Positions 44,701 to 54,383 of a stretch of DNA of 64,000 bases are shown piece after piece. A program made the position numbers and the translations under genes. The stretch covers positions 1,984,001-2,048,000 of the forward strand of contig CM045759.1 in NCBI GenBank assembly GCA_025200525.1. Direction: 5' to 3'. The notes below the pieces were generated by a model. The model worked only from the letters and a program-made list of their open reading frames with translations, did no database searches and was not told the DNA's origin. The stretch's first letter is position 1. Every line of letters begins with the position of its first letter. The DNA is from Camellia lanceoleosa (Eukaryota > Streptophyta > Magnoliopsida > Ericales > Theaceae).

Positions 44701-47052
44701 TTAGAATTAGTCAATTTAGTTGATTCTCAACCCTTTAGTCAATACTCTCAGACTCAACTAGCTAGTACATATTTACCATTTAATTACCCTGTTATACCCA
44801 AGTCCAATTTAGTCGAGATTTCTTGTGTAATTAAGTTTGTAGAAAAAACCCTTAGCATAGATGCCATGATAGATACAGGAGCCAGTAAATCATACATAGA
44901 ACAACATGTAGTTCCCCCCGGATGGAGCACAGCCTTAGCAACACCAGCCTTAGTCAGCATAGCAGATGGCACCAAACAGACATATACACATTGCATTAAT
45001 GGCGCTCAGATTAGCTTTCACCATCTAGGTTCTCAAGATCAGCACATAGAATGGTTCCCCTTACCTCAAGTTTGGATAGGGAATTCCCGGCAGAATCACC
45101 CTTTCATTTTAGGACTTAATTTCATACTTAGTTTACAAGGAGGAATGTTCATCAGCCAACACAACATTAGCTTCTTTAAACGAACTGTCAATACACCCAC
45201 AACTTATGCCCTTAGCACAATAGCCCATTCATCAGAGTTGCGTGCGAAGCGTGGTGGTACCATAGGAGTAGATTCAATTCTCGTTAGTTTTTTATTCCCA
45301 AGTAGAAATATTTTTCCAGAGCTAGCCCAAACATACATACCTAATAACGTAGAAAACACTTCTTTAGATAAATTAGATAATATGGAAAATTATGAAAATT
45401 ATAAGCTAGAAGATTTTGAAGAAGTTCATTTTGAAGATAATGGAGATTATTGGAATTTAGAAGACTTTCAAGAAATAGTTAACTTAGAATTAATTTTTGC
45501 AAAAATAGGAAAAATAAAGAAAAAACCAAAATACAAGAGAACAGAAAATGATTTAGATGAGATAATAAGATTAGCTGAAACAACAGAAATTTTAGGAGAA
45601 CAACCCATGAAATATTGGGAAAGGAATAAAATTTTAGCCAGTCTAGATATAAAAAATAAAGATTATAGGATTACCTCAGCACAAATAGATCACACACCAG
45701 CAGATATAGAAGAATTTAGAACTCAGATTAAAGAATTATTAGATTTAGGAGTAATTAGACCTAGTAATAGTCCACATAGAAGCGCAGCATTTATGGTTAG
45801 AAATCATGCAGAGATAAAGAGAGGAAAAGCTAGAATGGTAATAAATTATAAAAGATTAAATGATAATACAGAAGATGATAAATACAATATACCAGATAAA
45901 GATCAGCTTATAAATAGAATATAGACAGTAAAGATATTTAGTAAATTTGATTGTAAATCAGGATTTTGGCAGATAAAAATGGAAGAAGAAAGTATACCAT
46001 GGACGGCCTTTTGTTGCCCTCAAGGACATTATGAATGGCTAGTTATGCCCTTTGGATTAAAAAACGCACCTTCCATATTTCAGCGTAAAATGGATAGTAT
46101 ATTTAATAAATACAGTTTTATACTTGTATACATAGATGATATTTTAGTATTCAGTCCAGATAAAAATAGTCATATAGATCATTTGTATATAACATTAGAA
46201 GAATTCATAAATAATGGAATAATAATTAGCAAAAAGAAGATGGTATTAAATACACCTCACATAGAATTTTTAGGAATGGAATTAGGAGATGGAAAAATTA
46301 GGTTACAACCTCACATTGTAAAGAAAATTTTAGATTATCCAGATAAACTAGAAGATACAAAACAACTTCAATCATTTTTAGGAATTTTAAATTATGCAAG
46401 AATGTATATTCCCAACCTTAGTAAAATAATAGGACCACTATACAGTAAAACCACACCCACAGGACAAAAATATTTTAACCAACAAGACATGGCTTTAGTC
46501 AGAAAAATTAAAGATATTTGTAAAAATTTACCAGACCTACAACTCCCCTTAGAATCAGAATACATAATAGTAGAAACAGATGCAAATCAATTAGGATGGG
46601 GAACAATATTATTAGCTAAACCTAGTAAGTATGATAGTAAAAATAAAGAGCGCATTTGTAGATACGATTACGGAAAATTTAAAGAAAAAATACAACCATG
46701 ACCAAATTTAGATTTTGAAATATTAGGAGTAGTTTATGCAATAAATAAATTTAGATTATTTTTGCACAAACCTTTTACAATTAGAACAGATTGTGAAGCT
46801 ATAGTTAGATTCCATAACAAACTTAATGAGCGTAAATTAAGTACTAGAAGATGGGCAAAATTTTTAGATTGTATAGTAGGACAAGGATATAAGGTAGAGT
46901 TTGAACATATTAAAGGTAGCGATAATAGGCTAACAGATTGGTTAAGTAGAAAAATTTATTTAGAGAAAGAAGCTAACTAGTTTAATTTTTGTGCAGATAA
47001 TGGAGAACAGCAAGACCATGAACTTTGGGGGATTCTCTCTTCCCATTCATGA
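41769..47052 (+). pseudogene. Viral ORF3 polyprotein, copy 1 (broken)
   Basis: Domains in order: 30K-type movement protein (about 41990-42330, with a GLVVVGVKAL stretch); coat protein (about 43100-43950); CCHC zinc knuckle (43999-44040); second cluster CX2CX11CX2CX4CX2C (44353-44433), the spacing typical of badnaviruses; aspartic protease with DTGA (44872-44883); reverse transcriptase with YIDD (46129-46140); RNase H (about 46560-46970). Breaks: TAA at 41874, a frameshift near 42405, a 40-bp deletion at about 43434, TAA at 43960, TGA at 44479, TAG at 45922, a frameshift near 46690 and TAG at 46978. No full polyprotein can be made. The 3' end overlaps ORF4 by 53 nt. Confidence 0.9.
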
Positions 47053-48740
47053 AGGTAGAACAAAATTCAGACCCTTAACAGGAATTGAGTTAGACCCAGT
47101 TCAACAGTGTCTTTTAGATAACCTTTGGAATAGTCAGAACCACCCAGCTAAACGCCTTTCAGCCTTAAACTCTCTCAGTATATATTTTTCAAAAATCCAA
47201 AATAAACCTTTGTCAAAAAAATTTTCTTTCTATGTAGTAGTTAAAGGAACCAAGCCTGGTATTTACCATGATTGGAGGGCAATGACCCTTAATAAAATAT
47301 TTTCCTACTCCTCAGTTTAAAGGATTTTATGATTTTGAGTCAGCCAGTACCTATGCCCGAAGACAAATAGGAACTAGTTACTTTATTAGCCAGATAGCTA
47401 AAGATTACCTGGACACATTGAGCAAGATGAAGTCAACCATCTTTGCTACCAGTGGAGCTCCAGTTAGCCAGATAATTGGAAGCAGTAGTTCAGGCAGTAG
47501 TAGTAGTTCTAACCCTCAGACAGATTTTCAGAATCCTCTCCAGATGTGCAGACATTGTGAAGGCCTTACCAGAAATTTCAAGAAAATTATGGATAAAGGC
47601 AAAAAGGTCAGTGAAGAGCTAGACCAGCTCCGAGACGAAGAAAAACAATTGAGAGCAACCGTTCGAACCCTAACCAATCAGCTTAAAAAATTAGCTCCAG
47701 AAAGAAAGCCTACCTCCTTACCTAGCCCAGAAATCAAACAACTCACCAGTGAGGAATTTGACAAATTGAGTGCTAGAATGTATTTCTTCAGACATTCTAT
47801 CATTCGATCTCTTTGTGAGAAAAGCCAAGAAATAGAAGACCTAAAACCCTATATTTACACCCTAGCTGAAGATAGCAGAAATAGCGAATTAATCAGTATT
47901 CAGCAATTTCTTCACGACCTTTCCATAGCAAGTGTTGACTACCCCGGCTTAGCTTATCAGTGGATCTATAATTATGAAGATGAAGAGCAGCCCTATTTAG
48001 ATGAAGAAAAATGCAATAGGAGATCCGAGCATTTTGGAAGATATCAGTGTAACCTAGATTTCAGTATTTGCCTTTGCTAGATAAATTTAGCTACATTCGA
48101 GCCATTGGAGATAGAAATCAGAGGCGAGATTCGTTATCTAACAGCCCCAAAATTGTTAGATTATGGTTTTGTCTCTAAATTAATTTTCACAGATCCAGAA
48201 CAGACAAATAGCTTTGGACATAAGCTTGCTCATACAGTACTGGGCGTAATGGAAGAATTTCATCCATATGTGGAAGCTTTGATAGATAGCAAACTACCAG
48301 AATGGAAAGAAATATGGTGCAACCCAGCTAGGCATAAGATGTATCTCAGAGGAACCTCAAGATATCCAGCACTTCTCAATAGAAGACCCTGGCCATGTAG
48401 GAGATTTTCACTCAAAGACCAGCTCAACAAATGGAGAAAATTTGCCAGCCACTCTCTATTAGCGTATAATGGAAATTCTGGACACTTAGTTTGTGAAGAC
48501 AGATATCAAAAGATACATTGTAATTTAGCCATCTCAGGATATCCATTCAGCAAAGAGACATTTGTCGAAGAAAGTCAGTACCCTAACTATCGGCATGGAG
48601 TCTCTCATGGGTCACCAGAAATCGACGAACAGGATCAAGAATGGTTCGATGAACCACCCATGGGAGATGACGGAGATGACTTTTTCGATCAACTCGCAAC
48701 AGCAGATCTAGACGACCTCTCGGATAGAATGCATGGGTAA
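47000..48740 (+). pseudogene. Viral ORF4, transactivator/viroplasmin-like, copy 1 (broken)
   Basis: The frame starts at ATG 47000 inside the end of ORF3. The N-terminal part has FYVVVKGTKPGIYHDW followed, across a frameshift near 47310, by FKGFYDFESASTYARR. This is the pattern of the caulimovirus P6 viroplasmin domain, related to the RNase H1 N-terminal domain. Next come a Ser-rich linker, a long charged coiled-coil-like region (47570-47720), and a C-terminal part with Trp/Cys-rich blocks that ends in an acidic tail (DDGDDFFDQL). A second frameshift lies near 48070. P6-like proteins allow reinitiation on polycistronic RNA and form inclusion bodies; that role here is inference. About 580 codons in total. 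Confidence 0.7.
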
Positions 48741-48762
48741 TGCCAAAAATATATATATATAT

Positions 48763-48798
48763 ATATATCTAAAAAATAAAATATTTACAAAAATATAT
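48763..48798 (+). repeat. 36-bp direct repeat, right flank of viral copy 1
   Basis: Identical to 38946-38981; it follows a TA run at the viral 3' edge. Sequence at 48820-48960 resembles the interior of the Mutator-like element at 29798-30699 in inverted orientation, so the virus probably landed in an older transposon fragment. Confidence 0.85.
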
Positions 48799-49091
48799 TT
48801 TAAAATTTTAATAAATACACAAAATATGAAAAATTGTACTGAATTTTCATATTTTTTATATTTAGTAAATTTTTTATAAATTTTGTTTACAAATATTATA
48901 CTTTTTAAGTATATTTATATTATGTATATCTAAAATTTTTTTAAAAAAATACTTACAATATTAAAAAAATCAATAAAACAAAAAATCACGAAAAATAAAA
49001 AATTTAATTTTTTAAAATGTGAATCCTAAAAATCCAAACTAAACTAGCTGAATTGTTTTTGAAAAAATGGAAATCAATGGGATAAAAATAA

Positions 49092-49948
49092 GGATAAATT
49101 ACATTGACATCCCCTGAGGTTTCTGTTTAATACAAATCCTCCTTATATTTAAAAAATTACACTTGTTCCCTTCTAGATTAAAATGATATATTTACCCTTT
49201 AGCCTTTATACATATAAAATAATACAGATATTTGGTTCATGTTATTTTAAGAGAAATAGCAATCATCCTTTTACTAAATTTTTTAAATATGTTAAGCAAT
49301 TTTTTTTAATTTTTTAGATACACCTAATTTAGATATACCTAATTAAGAAGTATAATATTTTGTTTTTTTTTTAAATTTACCAAGTACAAAAAATATGTAA
49401 AAATTCAATACATTATCTTCTTTTGTTATATTCAATGCATTTTTTTAAAAAAAAAAAATTTGTACAAATTTTATACTTTTTAAATATATCTATATTAGAT
49501 TGATCTAATCTATATATAATGGTGGAAATAAAATATTCATATATACAAATTTATACAAAAAAAATATCATAAAAATATTGTGATAGTGATAATGTTGTAA
49601 ATATAAATCATATTTATGAGTGTTTTATTTTAAAGTGAAAAGCCACCATTAAACTATATTTGTATTTGAAAATTCTATATAAAATTTATACATCATCACT
49701 CAATAAAAATATGTTCAAGTAGAATTTGATGATGGAAACTTGTAGAATATAGTCATGATGATATGAAAAAGAAATTGTATAGAAAAGGGCAATATGGTCA
49801 TTTAAAAAAATTTAGGATATGACATCAGCAATCTAAAGAGCAATTTGTAATGAGATTACAAACCTTAGAGAGAAGAATGTAATTTTTCAAATGTGAAGGG
49901 GGAATCTATATTAAACATAAACCTCAAGGGTGTTAGTGTAATTTATCC
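49092..49948. mobile_element. 0.86-kb Mutator-like element with exact 9-bp target duplication
   Basis: Sister of the element at 29798-30699, with the same end and interior motifs. The ends are GGATAAATTACATTGACA and, as reverse complement, GGATAAATTACACTAACACC. TAAAAATAA flanks both sides (49083-49091 and 49949-49957). Non-coding. It lies between viral copies 1 and 2. Confidence 0.92.
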
Positions 49949-49957
49949 TAAAAATAA

Positions 49958-50601
49958 ATATAAAAAATATATTAAAAATTTTAAAAATTATTTATGACCT
50001 CTCAAAATATAAAATTATATAAAAATAATATTTTTTTAAATTTCTTTCACTAAATTAATTTTTAATATTTTAGAAAAAAAAAATTCCAAAACAAGTTGCG
50101 GAAAACTAAACCAAACACGTTTCTTAAGTCAGTTTAGTTTTTATTTGGTATAATGGCATTTTTATTTTTAGGTTGTTTCCAATCATGTCTCCTTTGTAAG
50201 ATGCAATAATGTAAGGGATACATAAATTAAATAGTAAGTTTATAAACGGTTCAATTTAGTCAGTGTTGAGGAAAAAATTAGCATCAAATCGAACATTTCA
50301 ATTTTGATTGTTGATGAATCAACACAGATCATATGCTTTGGTTCAATTTTATTGATTTTGTCAATTTGGTTTAGATGAGAGATTTACATGAGGTTTTATA
50401 AAAAAAATATTGAGAATAAATAAAGAAAAATATAAAATTTATTGGTTTTCGGGCAAAAATCCAAATTTAAATTTCTTTTGACCAAAGATCCATGTGTGAG
50501 AAGATTATGTCCAAAAGGACCTGCTATTACATAAGGACCAAACTAACCCAGGATATACGCGTATATATTGAATCTCTATAATCAAACCCCCCCTCTCTAC
50601 A
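49958..50601. other. AT-rich spacer between viral copies, no gene seen
   Basis: No supported gene. It ends in a CCCCCCCTCTCTACA stretch directly before the viral edge of copy 2. Confidence 0.45.
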
Positions 50602-51939
50602 GCGGGTCCCACTACAAGACTCCTACAAAATTTCAAAAAAGAAATGTTCTACGTGACTCTTTCAATTTGCAAGAATTCAAAGGACCGCCTAGAAGCATCA
50701 CTCCACAAGTCGACACCAATAATTGGCGCTCCAGCAGAAAAAGACAGAGACCATAGAAGATAAAGATTCTCTACAGATATCAGGAAAATGCACGCCAAGA
50801 AAAACAAAAAAGATTTTCGTAGATACTTTGTGTCTGTAATTATTTGAGTCTGTCAGTGATAAGGATTTTCCTTCACTCACTACTTTAATAAAGTAGATAT
50901 TTCATATCTCGCTTTATTAAAGAAAAGCTGTGAAAATCTTTATACGTGTCCTGTAATAAATTGTAGTGTCAAAATTTTGTCAAAAAAGGAGGATTGAATG
51001 ATATGCGATGGGGCCCAAAGCAGTACCCGATATCATTATCCTTATCTTTTATTGATAAAATTTTATCCTTAATAAAAACTTATGTCCAAATCTATGCATA
51101 AATGCATAGATATAATTATAGAAGTCTAGGAGCCTATGGTCAAGTCTATAGTCTAGCCTTTTAGACTTTTATTTTCTTTAGGCCTTTGTTTTCCTTACTT
51201 TTGACGTAATAGATTTTTGGATGTATATGTATCAATTTTGTATAAATTGGCATGTTGGCCAACGGATTAAGCAGAATGAAAAACACGCAGAATAAAAAAA
51301 AATACAGAACACCACTTCACTCTGCTTTGTAATTTCCAACCCCTCTCAAAAACCCTCTAAGTGTATTTTCAGAATTTCAGAGTCTGTAATATAATCTTTG
51401 TAAGTATATTTCTTATTAATATGAAGTGTGAGTAGTTTTTCTTTTTCCTTAAATATTTCGAAAGGGTAACTCTTCTATTCTAAAAATTTATTTTCTTTTT
51501 GAAAAAATTAAGTTTATGGAATGCTTGTTTACTCATTAATATTACATGCTTTGAACCTTCGTAGTATCTTCAGTTTTCTAATTTGTTACTGAGTGACCTT
51601 AGCTGAAGAGCCCGTTTGAGCCGAGGATAGGCGTTGGAGGGCAAATTGTAGGCAGAAAGGGAAAAGTAAAAATTAGAGAATAAAAATATACTATGTTGAA
51701 TGAGGCTTAGTCTCAAGGTGGGAGTACATGTAATGAAAACAAACATTTCTTAAAAAGAATTTTTGCCATAGAAAAGAATTTTAGAATAAAAAGAGAACAA
51801 CCCGAGTAGAAATATTAAGGAAATATTGTCTATATAAGAACTTCAAAAAATCAAAAAATTGTATAATCTTAGACCCCTAGACAAAGACTTTAAGAAAAAT
51901 TTCAAAAAATTTAAAAAAATCAAAAAATCCAAAAAATAT
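50602..51939 (+). promoter_or_regulatory. Viral intergenic region and leader, copy 2
   Basis: Homologous to 38982-40409, but with fewer TTAGAC-type leader repeats (about 150 bp shorter near the leader ORF). GTGTGAGTAGTT lies at 51426-51437, a TGACGTAA motif near 51203 and TATATAAG at 51831-51838. Confidence 0.55.
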
Positions 51940-52218
51940 ATGCCCTTAGACGAAGACCTTAGAAATAAAATTAAAATCAGTATTGAGATAATACAAGAAT
52001 TAGAAGATCAAAAATTTAGATATCAGTTTCTTTTATCATTAGCTTCTAACAGATCTCTAGAAAATTACAGTCTAAAAAATCAGTTTCTTTTATCATTAGC
52101 TTCTGGCAGATCTTTAGAAAATTACAGTTTAAAAATTTCTCAGATAAATAGACAGCTAACTACAAAACAAGAAGCCTTAAAATTAGCCATACAACAACTT
52201 GAAGATCTTTTAGCATAA
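51940..52218 (+). CDS. Leader ORF of the endogenous virus, copy 2 (92 aa)
   Basis: It has the same length and frame as 40410-40688, including the tandem FLLSLAS-type repeat. An upstream TTG extends the frame to 51859, but copy 1 supports the ATG at 51940. Function unknown. Confidence 0.5.
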   Translation: MPLDEDLRNKIKISIEIIQELEDQKFRYQFLLSLASNRSLENYSLKNQFLLSLASGRSLENYSLKISQINRQLTTKQEALKLAIQQLEDLLA

Positions 52219-52294
52219 CTGTAGAATTAATTAGATAATTCTCAGCCCAATCCCAAATAGTGGTAGACCACTAACTCAACCCCCCAAAAAAAAT

Positions 52295-52306
52295 TGGTAT
52301 CAGAGC
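52295..52306 (+). other. tRNA-Met primer-binding site, copy 2
   Basis: TGGTATCAGAGC, an exact match to the caulimovirid initiator-tRNA primer site, in the leader before ORF1. Confidence 0.92.
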
Positions 52307-52448
52307 AGTGTTCGGTTTTAGGACAGTTTAAAGTAGTTTATGCATTTTGCTTATGGTAATAGAGTAGTTTTTATTTTTGGAGATTTTAGTTATAAATTTC
52401 ATTTTATAGTAGCTTTTAATAATTTTAAATTAGGAGTTAATTTCGTGT

Positions 52449-52919
52449 ATGAAAAAAGTAGATTATCTAGATTTAGAAATCAGCAGCCATAACCATCGCC
52501 ATAGCATAAATCAAAATAATTTCCGTTGTAATTTTGAAAATAGTTTTACACATCAGATTCATAGTGAACATAATCCTCAGCTAAATAGTATCATAGACTG
52601 TCAGATTAATTTTACAGAAAATATTAAAAAGGACATAGATAAAATTAGTAATCTTTTTATTTCATCCATAGAACATCTTCGTAATAATCGTAGTTTAATT
52701 AAAGATCAAGATAAAAAATTAGATTATATCCAAGATCAGTGTAGTTCTATCCTACAAAAGAGAATAGATTTAAATTTAGAAAAATTTCCCACTAAGCTAG
52801 AAATAGAAACATTAATTTCAGCTACAAATCAAATAGCTAAACAAATAGAACAGATTAATCAGATTCAAGATAATTTAAAACAGAAATTAGAAATTTTAGA
52901 ACAATTAGTCAGGTCTTAG
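52449..52919 (+). CDS. Viral ORF1, copy 2 (156 aa)
   Basis: Intact and about 95% identical in protein to ORF1 of copy 1. Same 3-nt gap to ORF2. Function inferred only from its badnavirus-like position. Confidence 0.75.
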   Translation: MKKVDYLDLEISSHNHRHSINQNNFRCNFENSFTHQIHSEHNPQLNSIIDCQINFTENIKKDIDKISNLFISSIEHLRNNRSLIKDQDKKLDYIQDQCSSILQKRIDLNLEKFPTKLEIETLISATNQIAKQIEQINQIQDNLKQKLEILEQLVRS

Positions 52920-52922
52920 TTT

Positions 52923-53294
52923 ATGAGCAGTGATAAAAAAGCTAATAGAGATTATCAGACAATTTTAAAACAAGCAGAAGATTTTCATAATAATCCAGAA
53001 GGAATCAGTATTTATCAAGGAGTAAGTCAATCAGATAAAATAACAGTAAGACAGAATAATATAGAAATTTTATTCTTAATCAGATTGTGTGAAAAATTTG
53101 ACTATCTATTAGAACAAATACACAGTTTAGAAAATCGTTTAGCCACTTTAGAAAAAACAATACTTCAAAAAGGAAAAGGAGTAGAAGGACCCAACAGACC
53201 CCAATCTCAGATAAACGAGGAAGATATAGCTAAATATTTCGAAAAGCTTAAATTACCACCAAAGAAATCAACCTGTAGAATTTACAGAAAATAA
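52923..53294 (+). CDS. Viral ORF2, copy 2 (123 aa), virion-associated-like
   Basis: Intact, with only three residue differences from copy 1. The coiled-coil segment and basic C-terminus are retained. Confidence 0.75.
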   Translation: MSSDKKANRDYQTILKQAEDFHNNPEGISIYQGVSQSDKITVRQNNIEILFLIRLCEKFDYLLEQIHSLENRLATLEKTILQKGKGVEGPNRPQSQINEEDIAKYFEKLKLPPKKSTCRIYRK

Positions 53295-53297
53295 AAA

Positions 53298-54383
53298 ATG
53301 TTTAAACAGCTAATAAAGGGTAGTAGTAGTAAAAAGCGTAATGATGATGAAGATATTAAGGTAGAAGAGTTTATAGATGTAGATCATCAAATAGAAAAAT
53401 TTAAAAAAGAAAAGTTAGAATTAATTCCAGCTAAATATGTGTATAGACTAGGAAAGATACATAAAAAACAATATTTATTTAAACATTATAGTGAACAAAT
53501 GATTAGTGTAACTCAGGAAGATGAAAAAATAGAGCTAAATTTAATAGAAAGAGAAAGTTATAAATATGCAGTAAATGAACACCTTAAAATGACTCACTTA
53601 GGATTAGTAGTAGTAGGAGTTAAGGCTTTAACGAGAAAATTTAGGAACCAAAGTTTTTGTATGTCTTTATGATGATAGGTTTAATGATGTAGGACAAAGT
53701 ATTTTAGGCGATTCTGAATTAGATATGAATTCAAAAGGAGGAATAGTTTATTTTACACCGATTTCTTATTACCAACCTCAACCTTTCATAAAAAGATAAA
53801 AATAGGAATAAAGAGTAGAGGATACAAAATGAAAAAAGGAGAAAAGAATTTATTAGTTTGCACAGATTTTTAGGATTAGCGCCTCGTAAAGTAATACCCA
53901 CTATAGACTTACAAATGATCAGATAGTAAAGTTATTAGGCGCAAAAGGAATAAAAGCATTACCAGCTAAAAAATTTAATTCTGAAGAATATGCAGCACTA
54001 GATTGGAAATTAGGAGACTTTTTAGGACAAAAGAGATTAGCCCCTCAAGATAATTTATTATATCAGACAGCAGATGGAAATTATGCAGTAAGATTCACTC
54101 AGTATACTTATGTAGCACCAGAAAAATCTGAAGATGATGAATTTAGTAGCATAGATAGAGAAGAAAATCAAGATAATCGTAGTGAAATAAATCAGCTTTA
54201 TGTAATGACAGAAGAAAAACAGTATCACAAAATAAGATATACAATATTGATGAGATAGATTTAGAAAAATTCACCCTAGAAGATATGAACAAAATATTAG
54301 ATGATAGATATTCTGAATACTTAACCAGAGGAGATACCCATGATGAGGCAGTGTCATTTTTAGATCAAAAATTTCATACAGAA
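53298..54383 (+). pseudogene. Viral ORF3, 5' part, copy 2 (movement protein region)
   Basis: It starts MFKQLIKGSSSKKRNDDEDI and is open for 124 codons, past the point where copy 1 has its first stop. A 2-bp loss then shifts the frame near 53630, and several more small lesions follow to 53900. Viral sequence ends abruptly at 54383, where the LTR-like block begins. Confidence 0.88.

Larger units (their letters stand above)
38982..48745 (+). mobile_element. Endogenous caulimovirid, copy 1 (nearly full length)
   Basis: This is an old pararetrovirus insertion of about 9.76 kb. Order: non-coding region and leader, leader ORF, tRNA-Met primer site, ORF1, ORF2, ORF3 polyprotein and ORF4. It is colinear with copy 2 (50602-63446) apart from indels. 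No LTRs or integrase are present, which separates it from Ty3 retrotransposons. The 5' edge starts about 52 bp inside the edge of copy 2, and the 3' edge lies just after the ORF4 stop. At roughly 9.8 kb the parental circle would be large for the family. ORF3 and ORF4 are broken several times. Confidence 0.93.

Noticed and set aside
44784..44996. 70-codon minus-strand frame, also at 59488-59700
   Set aside because: Identical in both copies because it is antisense to the protease region; no start or promoter context.
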